DNA of 64,000 bases from Arcticibacter svalbardensis MN12-7 (GTDB lineage Bacteria > Bacteroidota > Bacteroidia > Sphingobacteriales > Sphingobacteriaceae), in NCBI RefSeq assembly GCF_000403135.1, contig NZ_AQPN01000063.1, positions 62,001 through 126,000 on the forward strand, in the 5' to 3' direction. The number at the start of each line of letters is the position of its first letter. Positions within the stretch are counted from its first letter, which is position 1. The translations under genes were made by a program, and so were the position numbers. This document shows positions 42,551-51,277 of this stretch, piece by piece. The notes under the pieces are model-generated. The model made no database searches, was not told the DNA's origin, and saw nothing but the letters and a program-made list of their open reading frames with translations.

Positions 42551-45022
42551 ATGCATAAAGCAATTACGTTAATCAGTCTACTTATACTCAACTTTTCAGT
42601 ACTGGCTCAAACCGGTGAAATTGAAGGTCAGGTTATCAATAAAAATAAAGAAGCCATTCAGGATGTGAGTGTCAAAATAGTCAATCATAGTGCAGGAGCA
42701 AGCACAAATATTGACGGCATATTCCATATCTCATCCATTAAGGAAGGAAATTATACTTTAAGCGTATCCCGTTTGGGCTATGCATCTACAACTATCAGTA
42801 TCAAAGTCTCCGCAAATTCAACCACTACTGTTCCTCCAATTATTTTACAACAAGCTGGTTCTAACTTGGATGAGGTAACCATCAATGACTTAACACCCAA
42901 CAAATTCAACAGGGGGCAAAGCATAACAGTTTCAAAAATGCCTTTGAAAGATATTGAAAACCCCCAGGTATATAATTCCATCTCCAACATCTTATTAAAG
43001 GAACAAAACGTAACCAATTTTGATGATGCATTAAAAAATGCACCAGGAATAGATAAATTATGGGAATCTACAGGAAGAGGGGGCGATGGTGCAGGCTATT
43101 TCTCTATAAGAGGGTTTGCAGTGCAACCCACAATGGTTAACGGTTTGCCTGCTTTAACTAATGGCTCTCCGGACATTGCTAATGTTGAAAGCATTGAAGT
43201 GATCAAAGGCCCGTCAGGGACATTATATGGAAGCAGCTTAATCTCTTATGGTGGATTAATCAACATCAATACCAAACGCCCATACAATGGTTTTGGTGGA
43301 AACATCTCTTATACAACCGCATCGTATGGTTTAAACAGGATCACTGCCGACGTCAACACCATGTTGAGTACGGAAAGGAATATTGCTTTCCGTTTAAATA
43401 CAGCATATCATACACAAGGCAGCTTTCAAGACGCCGGATTTAAAAAGTCCCTTTTTGTAGCGCCTTCTTTATCTTACGAAGTAAACGATAAACTTTCATT
43501 TTTTGTGAACACCGAATTTTATCAAGGCAAAAGCACCAATCAGCCTATGCTTTTTGTAGATAGAGGTTCTCCATTACGCGTTCATAATATTGAAGAACTA
43601 GGATATGACAAGAAGCGTTCTTATACAGGAAATGATCTATACATGGAAACGCCAACATTTAGTCTTCAAGGCCAGATGCATTATAAATTCAGTGATAACT
43701 GGACATCCCAAACCGTATTTTCCAGTACGTCAGCAAAATCTGATGGCTATTATTCCTATTTATATGAAATAACCACTCCTGCAGAAAGACTTACAGGAAC
43801 AACTTTAACTAGCGGTATTATTTTATCAAGATCTACCAGTAAGCAAAACTCAGAGACTACGGGTTCTGATATTCAGCAAAATTTCTTAGGCAATTTCAAC
43901 ATTGGCAAAATCAAAAATAAGGTTCTAATTGGACTGGATTACTTTAACCGAAATGAGACTGGAAATAGTACCGGTTATGGTAATCAAGGATTTGTTTATT
44001 TAGGAAACAATTTAGCACAGTTTCAAGCCATAGCTCCAGCATTACATGCTTATTATAATTCTCCATCAAACAACAACACATTAGATCCAACTAAAACAAC
44101 AGATGATACAGGAATTTTGACTCAGGCAGGTGCAGACGCAGGCATTGCAGGCCTTGATATCCCTGGTTCAAGCTACAGCAAATCCAAACAGGAAATTTAC
44201 AGTGCCTATGTTTCCGACGTAATCACGCTTTTCCCTCAGCTATCTGCCATGGCCAGTTTAAGAATTGACCACTTTGATAATAATAGTTACACGCAAACTA
44301 CTTTATCTCCTAAATTCGGCTTAGTTTATCAGCCAATTTTAGATAAGGTATCCATTTTTGGTAATTACATGAACGGATTCCAAAATGTAGCTCCAATTAC
44401 TATTGCTACTACCGGGACTGTATTAAACTTCGATCCTGAGCAAGCCAATCAATATGAATTTGGTACTAAACTTAATTTATTGAATGACAAGCTTTCCGCA
44501 ACCTTCAGCTACTACAACATTAAAGTTTCCGATATCGTGCTTAATGTTGCTCAAGATGTTTACTCCCAGGGTGGCAAACAATTAAGCAAAGGTTTTGAGG
44601 GTAGCGTTATTGCCAGTCCGGTTAGTGGATTAAACCTGATCACTGGATACAGTTATAACGATAGCAAACTTACAGCAGGAGATGCTGACTTTGAAGGTAA
44701 AAGACCCGAAAGTGCCGGCCCTAAACACATGGTTAATTTATGGACAAGCTATAAATTCTTAAAAGGCGATTTAAATGGTATCGGTGTAGGTTTTGGAGGC
44801 AATTATGCAAGTGAGAATGAAATATTTAATAGAACCGTTGGAGGAACATTCACATTACCCAAATACACCCTCATCAATGCTTCCACTTTTTACGAAGCAA
44901 GTAGCTTTCGGATAGCTTTAAAGCTGGATAACATTACCAATAAGGATTACTACAAGGGATGGTCAACGATCAGTCCTCAGGCAGCTAGAACTTTCTCAGC
45001 GAATTTCACTTATAATTTTTAG
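42551..45022 (+). CDS. TonB-dependent siderophore receptor
   Basis: 823 residues: signal peptide (ending NFSVLAQ), a carboxypeptidase-regulatory-like beta domain (about 22-105), a plug (about 130-240) with IRGFAVQPTMVNGLPAL and VESIEVIKGPSGTLYGSSLI, and a barrel ending TFSANFTYNF. The plug is of the FhuA/FoxA/FpvA class, unlike SusC. It imports ferric siderophores. Downstream DUF3325-, DUF3649- and PepSY-like genes are the usual partners of such receptors. A clear promoter lies just upstream. Confidence 0.93.
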   Translation: MHKAITLISLLILNFSVLAQTGEIEGQVINKNKEAIQDVSVKIVNHSAGASTNIDGIFHISSIKEGNYTLSVSRLGYASTTISIKVSANSTTTVPPIILQQAGSNLDEVTINDLTPNKFNRGQSITVSKMPLKDIENPQVYNSISNILLKEQNVTNFDDALKNAPGIDKLWESTGRGGDGAGYFSIRGFAVQPTMVNGLPALTNGSPDIANVESIEVIKGPSGTLYGSSLISYGGLININTKRPYNGFGGNISYTTASYGLNRITADVNTMLSTERNIAFRLNTAYHTQGSFQDAGFKKSLFVAPSLSYEVNDKLSFFVNTEFYQGKSTNQPMLFVDRGSPLRVHNIEELGYDKKRSYTGNDLYMETPTFSLQGQMHYKFSDNWTSQTVFSSTSAKSDGYYSYLYEITTPAERLTGTTLTSGIILSRSTSKQNSETTGSDIQQNFLGNFNIGKIKNKVLIGLDYFNRNETGNSTGYGNQGFVYLGNNLAQFQAIAPALHAYYNSPSNNNTLDPTKTTDDTGILTQAGADAGIAGLDIPGSSYSKSKQEIYSAYVSDVITLFPQLSAMASLRIDHFDNNSYTQTTLSPKFGLVYQPILDKVSIFGNYMNGFQNVAPITIATTGTVLNFDPEQANQYEFGTKLNLLNDKLSATFSYYNIKVSDIVLNVAQDVYSQGGKQLSKGFEGSVIASPVSGLNLITGYSYNDSKLTAGDADFEGKRPESAGPKHMVNLWTSYKFLKGDLNGIGVGFGGNYASENEIFNRTVGGTFTLPKYTLINASTFYEASSFRIALKLDNITNKDYYKGWSTISPQAARTFSANFTYNF

Positions 45023-45026
45023 TATT

Positions 45027-45054
45027 AAATCCCTCTCTTTATCGAGAGGGATTT
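45027..45054 (+). terminator. Hairpin after the siderophore receptor
   Basis: AAATCCCTCTC and GAGAGGGATTT form an 11-bp stem around TTTATC, starting 5 bases after the stop codon, with TTT at the end. It may partly stop transcription before the three accessory genes, keeping the receptor more abundant. Confidence 0.75.
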
Positions 45055-45101
45055 GTTCTTTAATACCATAAAGAATCTCAAATAGCCAAAGTAAAATCCG
45101 T

Positions 45102-45434
45102 ATGACATCTCTTATCTCCTTGCTTTTCTTTCTAGGGTTTTACCTGTTATATAGCACTTCCGAAAAGGCAGACTTAAATCTGTCATCAAAATTACAAGCA
45201 TCATTTCACCGTAAACCCATTCTTTCTAAAAGTATGGGTTTACTGCTTTTGTTAATTGTATTCGTACTCTTAGTACTATTAAAAGGTTTAGCCGCAGGCT
45301 TGTTAACCGGTTTCATTATTTTAATGATTGCCAGCGGACTCATTATCATCCTTTCCCCATTAAAATTAATGAATATCCGGATCGTATCGATCATTTTATT
45401 CTTTTCTATATTTCTGGAAACCGTTATCAGCTAA
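45102..45434 (+). CDS. Small membrane protein, DUF3325-like
   Basis: 110 residues with about three membrane helices and a charged loop (SKLQASFHRKPILSKSM). Size, topology and place, directly between a siderophore receptor and DUF3649/PepSY-type genes, match DUF3325 proteins of iron-uptake operons in other phyla. The family link is by pattern and context; function is unknown. Confidence 0.65.
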   Translation: MTSLISLLFFLGFYLLYSTSEKADLNLSSKLQASFHRKPILSKSMGLLLLLIVFVLLVLLKGLAAGLLTGFIILMIASGLIIILSPLKLMNIRIVSIILFFSIFLETVIS

Positions 45435-45440
45435 CCTAAC

Positions 45441-45740
45441 ATGCCTGCAAATCCTAAATACCTCAGCAAATCTACCCCGCAACGTATTGCCAAAATATCT
45501 GCTGCTATCTTGGGCGGTTATCTGGTATCCTCTACCTTCCACATGGCCCTTGCATTATGGCTTCCTGATCATAAAATCGTCCTCATTACCTCTGTATTTA
45601 CTTTATTTATTCTTTGGATGGTATTAATGATCATTCCCTTCCTGGCAAAAAATGGCTGGAAGGTCTGGGGAATTTATCTCCTGACCACCCTACTATTTAG
45701 TGTTGCTGTACATTACGGTCAAATTATTCATCCCATTTAA
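45441..45740 (+). CDS. Small membrane protein, DUF3649-like (iron uptake)
   Basis: 99 residues with three membrane helices. The start RIAKISAAILGGYLVSSTFH followed by MALALWLPDHKIVLITSVFT resembles DUF3649 proteins of siderophore operons. It follows the DUF3325-like gene by 6 bases and precedes the PepSY gene by 7. Confidence 0.68.
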   Translation: MPANPKYLSKSTPQRIAKISAAILGGYLVSSTFHMALALWLPDHKIVLITSVFTLFILWMVLMIIPFLAKNGWKVWGIYLLTTLLFSVAVHYGQIIHPI

Positions 45741-45747
45741 AGCTCGT

Positions 45748-47301
45748 ATGAACAAGCGGAACTATAATATCTTTTTTCATCTGCATACCGTTAGTGGGAT
45801 TACCATTAGTGTATTCTTGTTTATCATCTTCTTTGCAGGAGCATTCGCTTTAATTAAAGGTGATATCGCTGTTTGGGAAAAAGGGGAACCTGTGACTGTA
45901 AACAATCCGCGCAACATCGACTACGACCGTGCAATTCGTACCATTCAGCAAAAAGGATATACACTTGCCGGCAGAGATGTACGCATACTGATGCCCGATG
46001 AGCGGAATGAAATGCTAGTCGTACTTAGTGCCTCTAAATATGAAAAGGCCAGTAAGCAGGACAAAACAGGTGCTTATTTCTATCTCAATACCGTCACCTT
46101 TAAAATTACCGATTACTACGCCTTTTACAGTTTTGGCGAATTAATCTACCGGTTTCATTTCCTTACCCCTATTCCTTTTGGCCTGTATATTGCAGGTTTC
46201 GTCGCCTTATTTTTTCTATTTGCCATCGTCACGGGAGTTATAGTCCACTGGGATAAGATCATTAGCAACTTCTACATTTTCAGGCCAACATCAAAGCTAA
46301 AAACGATCTGGACGGATGCCCATACTGCTTTAGGAATGATTGGCCTTCCATTTCAATTTGTATACGCCCTCACCAGTTGCTTTTTATGCTTATCTATTTT
46401 AGTATTGATTCCTGCGAATTACCTATATCATTCTAACCAGGCTAAGCTTTTAGAGGAACTACGTCCAATGACCAAATCCTCTCCACTACTCCACAAATCT
46501 GAAAAAGTCACCTCTTTCAACACATTCATTAAGCAAAACAGTGACCGATGCAAGTCATTTGAACCGCTACAAGTTTATATCAAAAACTATGGCGACCGCA
46601 GCATGAAATACCAGGTTGATGGCGCATTAGCTCCCGATAAAAGATTACTTGGTTATGGAAGGCTGGTTTATGATGTTCATTCAGGTCAAATAATTTCTTC
46701 TGTAAACCCAAATAATACGAATTACTTAGAAAATGTGGAGTTAGCCATTCGCAAACTTCATTTCGGAGATTATGGTGGCTATTGGTTAAAGTTCGCTTAT
46801 TTCGTAATGGCTATAATTACCTGTTTTGTCATCATTTCAGGTGTCCTGATCTGGCTCGAAGCAAGGAATAAAAAAAGTATCCCCGAATATAAAAGACGGT
46901 TTAACCGCCGTGTGAGTAATATCTATCTCTCCATTTGTCTAACCATGTATCCAATAACTGCAATCTCCTTCATCGTATCAAAGCTCATCCCCAGAGACAT
47001 GGACGTCATGAGGCAACCCATCCTGTATAGTGTATTTTTTGTTGGATGGATAGTAATGGCACTACTTTTCGGCCTTAAGAAAAACAATTACTTCACAAAT
47101 AAATACACCCTGCTAATTGCTGCTATTGTTGGGTTGCTGATACCGATAGTAAACGGACTAAGCTCAGGAAACTGGATCTGGAAAACCCTGCCTCATCATC
47201 AAACCAGTATTTTTGTAATTGATACATTTTGGTTGATTGCCTCTGTCGTTACTTTCTTTGCGTTTAGCTTGTTGGCCAAAAGGAAAGAACCGAAAGGATA
47301 A
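45748..47301 (+). CDS. PepSY-associated membrane protein, probable siderophore-iron reductase
   Basis: 517 residues from MNKRNYNIFFHLHTVSG; an earlier ATG at 45700 overlaps the upstream gene and is less likely. The N-terminal FHLHTVSGITISVFLF helix, a large periplasmic domain, FHFLTPIPFGLYIAGF, WTDAHTALGMIGLPF and LHFGDYGGYWLKFAYFVMA are typical of PepSY_TM proteins. Conserved His in the helices can bind haem, and relatives such as FoxB/FpvG release iron from siderophores by reduction. It ends the siderophore operon. Confidence 0.87.
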   Translation: MNKRNYNIFFHLHTVSGITISVFLFIIFFAGAFALIKGDIAVWEKGEPVTVNNPRNIDYDRAIRTIQQKGYTLAGRDVRILMPDERNEMLVVLSASKYEKASKQDKTGAYFYLNTVTFKITDYYAFYSFGELIYRFHFLTPIPFGLYIAGFVALFFLFAIVTGVIVHWDKIISNFYIFRPTSKLKTIWTDAHTALGMIGLPFQFVYALTSCFLCLSILVLIPANYLYHSNQAKLLEELRPMTKSSPLLHKSEKVTSFNTFIKQNSDRCKSFEPLQVYIKNYGDRSMKYQVDGALAPDKRLLGYGRLVYDVHSGQIISSVNPNNTNYLENVELAIRKLHFGDYGGYWLKFAYFVMAIITCFVIISGVLIWLEARNKKSIPEYKRRFNRRVSNIYLSICLTMYPITAISFIVSKLIPRDMDVMRQPILYSVFFVGWIVMALLFGLKKNNYFTNKYTLLIAAIVGLLIPIVNGLSSGNWIWKTLPHHQTSIFVIDTFWLIASVVTFFAFSLLAKRKEPKG

Positions 47302-47387
47302 TCTTTTAAAAGCTGTTTACTTCTATAGTAGCCTTTTAAAAATCAATATACTACCTGATCTATCCCTCTTCAGTTTGCTTTCATTTT

Positions 47388-47726
47388 TTACAAAACTAGA
47401 ACCTTTTTTAAAGCTTCTTTGATCTCATTAAGTATAGAACCATCAATATAACCAAGTTTTTTAATCAATCTTTCTTGAAAGAGAGACCTAATTTGAAAGC
47501 AATCTGCAGAGGAAGCTTTAGAAAGTCCGTTTGTAGCATCAGGCTCTATTTTTACCATCCAAGGGGCAATAGCATAGCGATCTTTCCAGTCGGTAATCGG
47601 TACAATAATTTTCAAAGGGAGCTTGCCCAATCTATCATCATTGACAATTATGGCAGGTCTTCTTTTTTGTATTTCAGCGCCTTTTGTAGGATCAAGGTCA
47701 ATCAGCCAAATCTCACTTTGTTTCAT
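47388..47726 (-). CDS. MazF/PemK-type toxin
   Basis: 112 residues from MKQSEIWLIDLDPTKGAEIQ, a classic PemK/MazF start; followed by KRRPAIIVNDDRLG, LKIIVPITDWKDRY and KASSADCFQIRSLFQERL. These are endoribonucleases that cut mRNA. An upstream ATG at 47744 would add six residues. Its start overlaps the antitoxin stop by 14 bases. Confidence 0.9.
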   Translation of the reverse strand: MKQSEIWLIDLDPTKGAEIQKRRPAIIVNDDRLGKLPLKIIVPITDWKDRYAIAPWMVKIEPDATNGLSKASSADCFQIRSLFQERLIKKLGYIDGSILNEIKEALKKVLVL

Positions 47727-47925
47727 AAAAATGTTCCAGATCAATGGCGGTGAAAGCTGTCAACTCTTGATCATTTTTGTAATCTTCATAGAGTTCATGG
47801 ACTGCAAGTTCCATCTGTTGGCTCATCTTTTCCATTTTAATTGACTTAATAATTTCTTCGATAATATAAAACCGTTTATTAAGTGGTAAGTCTTGAATTG
47901 CCTGTATTAAATCGATTGTTTGCAT
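47713..47925 (-). CDS. Antitoxin partner of the MazF-type toxin
   Basis: 70 residues with no strong domain match. The N-terminus IDLIQAIQDLPLNKRFYIIE, then EIIKSIK has the pattern of Bacteroidota addiction-module antitoxins (a short helix-rich dimerisation unit), and the acidic tail AIDLEHFYETK would wrap the toxin. Role is taken from the overlap with the toxin gene. Confidence 0.78.
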   Translation of the reverse strand: MQTIDLIQAIQDLPLNKRFYIIEEIIKSIKMEKMSQQMELAVHELYEDYKNDQELTAFTAIDLEHFYETK

Positions 47926-47970
47926 ATTTTAATTTCAATAATAATTATACTGCCCAACTCTTCTTCTTTC

Positions 47971-48163
47971 CTATTCCTGCCGGTTGTGATCAACATCATG
48001 AAGTAACAATTCAATGGCCGTCTCTTTGGAAATACCTCCCAAGAAGTCAGAAAGTTTCCTTTTTTGACTGAGATGCTTTTTGAAAAATTACACCCAATTC
48101 TTTTAGAATGTGCTTTAATATTACATTCTTCTTTTCAGGAATATTTATAATCAGCGTTTCCAT
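47971..48163 (-). pseudogene. Frameshifted antitoxin-like small gene
   Basis: From ATG at 48163 the frame reads METLIINIPEKKNVILKHIL, then KELGVIFQKASQSK and stops after ETF. In the next frame KLSDFLGGISKETAIELLLH, then DVDHNRQE continues to a stop at 47971. One extra base in the run of six T on the plus strand (48060-48065) explains the break; five would give a ~63-residue protein of the METLIINIPE type, common beside toxins in Bacteroidota. Confidence 0.65.
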
Positions 48164-48285
48164 ATTACAAATTTAAAGAATCAGTAAACAAATAACTATT
48201 CCTTAAAACTAGTCATTTCCTTCAAACTTTTCGCCAAAACAGCTCTATTGTTTACCCCCTTGGTGCTTTTACATGCAACCCCTTT

Positions 48286-48592
48286 CTAAACCTTTACAGT
48301 TCTTACCAAAAAACGCCTCTTCAACCATTCCCGCACAGGCTCATCATAAGCATATGCAACAACGAAACCCGACAAAAGGAAAAAGAAGTCGACAGCCAAA
48401 TAACCATGATTAAGAATCTGGTTAAAGCGGTTACCGTCGGCATAAGCCTCAAAACAGTGAAAAGCAACCACAACAAGAGCAGCTACACCACGTAAGCCAT
48501 CCAAAATTTGGTAATGGCTTTTTAGATTCCAGAAAGGTAGAATTTTTAGTTACTGTAGCAGTATCGCTTGATGATGGCTTTGGTTGGTTCAT
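48286..48592 (-). pseudogene. Acyltransferase-3 N-terminal fragment
   Basis: The frame holds HYQILDGLRGVAALVVVAFH, then FNQILNHGYLAVDFFFLLSGF, the unmistakable start of membrane acyltransferase-3 (OafA-like) proteins with the catalytic-type His. It stops at 48286 after only the first two helices, out of ~370 residues expected. Upstream, a natural start MNQPKPSSSDTATVTKN at 48592 is one base out of frame; losing one T from the run of five near 48542-48546 would join them. It is a dead remnant. Confidence 0.75.
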
Positions 48593-48806
48593 ATACTTTG
48601 GAAATGCACAAATTACTAAAGTAAAATTGCAATCCGTATAGTAGTTGCAAATTAATTACATACTACCTAACATTATAAGCCTGAATTCATTTCAACGAAA
48701 ACTGATGTATTCTTCCCAGAATAGGTAAATTACCGTTTGAAAAAATCTTATACATTTGACCTGTCACAAAAAACCTTACCAATCCTGTATTAAATTTATA
48801 GTTCAA

Positions 48807-49529
48807 ATGAAAAACCTTAAAACATTTAGCTTAGTTATAGGCGGTATCCTCTGTTTTATTGCATTAATTTTTCTTGATCTTCATGTAATAGAGCAAAAAG
48901 CAAGCTGGTCAGCATTCGATCGCTTCCGAGTGAAAGTCTACCTCAAAACTTGCTTCATAGCTGGTAAATGCATACCTCCATTAGGCTCTTTAAAAACTAT
49001 TCGTGGTATCAATACGCTTACTGAATCATTTGTAAACAAAGAGCTTCCTCCTATTTCTTCAATGGCGTTCTACCGCAACCTTCTATCTGATAATCCCTCT
49101 TTTACGGATGAACTAAAAAAATTCAACCTACAAAATTTAAAAACTAATCGGATAACCGGACAGATCCAATTTGTAAAAGAGATCAAGCAACGAGTATATT
49201 TTGGCGATTACGAAGACTCCATGCATGATGATTGGATGATTTTGCTTTGCACAAATATTATTGCTGGCCAGTGCAAAACATCTTATCTGGTATGGGGAAT
49301 GGGCGTTACCACAGATGAGAAATCTTATACATTCTTCAGCAAACAATCCAGCATTATTGGTACGGTTGTACCTCTAAAATGGCTTAACCAACTAGAGCGT
49401 GAGGATATGGCAAAAGGCTACTGGGTTTTACTAACAGAATCAGACTCTACTTCACAATTCAGCTACTCAGCCCGTTATTTAGAGCCGGCCGTAAGGAAGG
49501 AGAATTGGCTTAATAGTATAAATTTGTAA
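48807..49529 (+). CDS. Hypothetical membrane-anchored protein
   Basis: 240 residues from MKNLKTFSLVIGGILCFIAL (start 48807; an ATG at 48756 adds 17 residues without a signal). One N-terminal membrane helix leads to an extracytoplasmic domain with paired Cys (KTCFIAGKC, LLCTNIIAGQC) that could form disulfides. I do not recognise the family. It lies in an accessory region of unrelated small genes. Confidence 0.65.
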   Translation: MKNLKTFSLVIGGILCFIALIFLDLHVIEQKASWSAFDRFRVKVYLKTCFIAGKCIPPLGSLKTIRGINTLTESFVNKELPPISSMAFYRNLLSDNPSFTDELKKFNLQNLKTNRITGQIQFVKEIKQRVYFGDYEDSMHDDWMILLCTNIIAGQCKTSYLVWGMGVTTDEKSYTFFSKQSSIIGTVVPLKWLNQLEREDMAKGYWVLLTESDSTSQFSYSARYLEPAVRKENWLNSINL

Positions 49530-49585
49530 CCGTTAGCTGTCTTGCAAAAAAAGCGCACATCATACCAAACACAACTTGACACATA

Positions 49586-49990
49586 ATGGAAAATGACATT
49601 TTACTACAAGAAATTGATCATGCTCATCTTTTAGCGAAGGAAGCGTTGAAGAAAAAAGATTTTAAATCCTATGCTGAGAATTTTTCAAATGATTTAAAAT
49701 ATAAGCAGCTTAACGGTCTAACGATCAATAAAACAAAATTGGTAAATGACATTGCAGTCTATTTTAAACGGGTAATAAGTTCATCTAGCGACTATAAAAG
49801 AATTACTTTCCAGGTTGTAGATGATAAGATAATTGAAAGACTTGTACAAAAGTCTCAAATCTCTTTAAAGATTTTTATTTTCTTTTCAAAAAAGTGGACT
49901 ATTGAGAGAGAAGGAATATATGAGTGGGAAAAGAACAATGGAAAGTGGGAAATAATCCGAGTAGAAATAATTAAAGAAAAGGTGTACTAA
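49586..49990 (+). CDS. Hypothetical NTF2-like protein
   Basis: 134 residues without signal peptide. The layout (long N-terminal helix AHLLAKEALKKKDFKSYAENF, then NDLKYKQLNGLTINKTKLV, and final strands GIYEWEKNNGKWEIIRVEI) suggests a SnoaL/DUF4440-type cone fold. No catalytic residue can be named. Confidence 0.6.
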   Translation: MENDILLQEIDHAHLLAKEALKKKDFKSYAENFSNDLKYKQLNGLTINKTKLVNDIAVYFKRVISSSSDYKRITFQVVDDKIIERLVQKSQISLKIFIFFSKKWTIEREGIYEWEKNNGKWEIIRVEIIKEKVY

Positions 49991-50064
49991 AAAGGAAGAA
50001 CCATCTTGAAGTATATCTCTGTATCAGGAATAATTAGGAAAAAACGTATCATTCAAACTAACCC

Positions 50065-50289
50065 CTAACTAAGCGAATAAGGCAACTCCTCACAATAATA
50101 TCCATTAGCTTTCAAAGTCGCCGTTACATTCCCTTTACACTGTCTCGGACTTACCACTCTCAAGATCTTATCACAATCATCCAGATCAATTGTCCAGGAC
50201 TGTATTTCTATTTTTAGATCGAGTAGTGGCTTAATCTGTAAAAAATCCCTTACAGTAGCAATTGAAGTTTTAAAAATTGTGATATACAT
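50065..50289 (-). CDS. Hypothetical small protein (HMA-like fold?)
   Basis: 74 residues, MYITIFKTSIATVRDFLQIK..., with SWTIDLDDCDKILRVVSP and a C-terminal YYCEELPYS. The pattern resembles small Bacteroidota proteins with a ferredoxin-like (heavy-metal-associated) fold but lacking the CxxC metal motif. Function is unknown. Confidence 0.6.
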   Translation of the reverse strand: MYITIFKTSIATVRDFLQIKPLLDLKIEIQSWTIDLDDCDKILRVVSPRQCKGNVTATLKANGYYCEELPYSLS

Positions 50290-50386
50290 AACTCTTAATT
50301 ATTTAATTAAAATTTTCACCCAATCCATATGCTTCAACTGCGAAAGTTGAATTCGTTTCTTGCATAATCATATTAACATTTACTAT

Positions 50387-50722
50387 TTAGCACCGTCTTC
50401 TCCATTCTTCACGATTTTTCCATTCTTCACGGAACTTTTGCCGCTCCTCATCATTCATGCCAGCCAGTCTTTCTCTCAGAAAGGAGTTCCGTTGCCCGTG
50501 CTCGTGATGACGATGCGGGCCAAAGCTTCCAAATAAGATCTTACACATAACCAGCAAGCCTAACGACTGCCAATAACCTATCACCTTTACACCCAGCAAA
50601 TCGGGCAGAATGGCATTCCATAAATACATAATAACGCCTCCAAGGGCAAATGCCAGCGTAATCATTAGGGGGATAAATAGTATGAACCACCCTTTTCTAT
50701 GATCTTTAAATTTCCTATACAT
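50387..50722 (-). CDS. Small two-helix membrane protein co-encoded with a sigma factor
   Basis: 111 residues: a basic start, two membrane helices (FILFIPLMITLAFALGGVI, YWQSLGLLVMCKILFG), then a His-rich loop (GPHRHHEHGQ) and an Arg/Glu-rich tail (REEWKNREEWRRR). It starts 6 bases after the sigma factor stop, so the two are one unit. Similar genes follow ECF sigma factors in other Bacteroidota; a role in holding or tuning the sigma factor is inferred. The His cluster and the tail recall metal- or copper-stress sensors. Confidence 0.72.
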   Translation of the reverse strand: MYRKFKDHRKGWFILFIPLMITLAFALGGVIMYLWNAILPDLLGVKVIGYWQSLGLLVMCKILFGSFGPHRHHEHGQRNSFLRERLAGMNDEERQKFREEWKNREEWRRRC

Positions 50723-50728
50723 GTTATT

Positions 50729-51277
50729 TTAGTTTAAATCGTTATACAAATCTTGTAATCTATTGCGCAAATGCTTCACTGCGTAGCCTTTGCGACTTAT
50801 AATCGTTTTGATGTTATCACCCTGTATGTCAGCGATCTCCTGCAATGTTTTCCCATCTATTTCGTTGAGAACATAAACCTGCTTTTGCTTTTCAGGCAAC
50901 TCTTCTAGTGCAGCCATCATTTCTATCCAGAATGCATCTTTAAATAAACCCAGCTCCGGATCACTGTTTTCATCCAACAACAAAATATATTTTATACACA
51001 GCTCCCCATCCTCCGTTTCATACGTGTAATCCTCCAGCGAATCATTCGTTTCTTTCCTGTACAAATCAGTGATCTTATTTTTAGCCACCTTATACAACCA
51101 GGCGCTTGTATTTTCCAAGTCACTGATATTTGTGAGCCGGCTAAACTGATACCAGACATCCTGAAGCACATCTTCGGCATCCTCAAGCCGCACCACCTTT
51201 TTTGTTATAAATCCTAACAATTGGGCACTGTACTTTTTGATGATGTCTGCTGTGGAGCCTGTTTCTTTTTTTGGCAT
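50729..51277 (-). CDS. ECF-family RNA polymerase sigma factor
   Basis: 182 residues. Region 2 is EDAEDVLQDVWYQFSRLTNI with NTSAWLYKVAKNKITDLYRK; region 4 is ELPEKQKQVYVLNEIDGKTL followed by QEIADIQGDNIKTIISRKGY. It is followed at once by the small membrane protein, which may act as its partner. No FecR-type anti-sigma gene is nearby. Confidence 0.88.
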   Translation of the reverse strand: MPKKETGSTADIIKKYSAQLLGFITKKVVRLEDAEDVLQDVWYQFSRLTNISDLENTSAWLYKVAKNKITDLYRKETNDSLEDYTYETEDGELCIKYILLLDENSDPELGLFKDAFWIEMMAALEELPEKQKQVYVLNEIDGKTLQEIADIQGDNIKTIISRKGYAVKHLRNRLQDLYNDLN

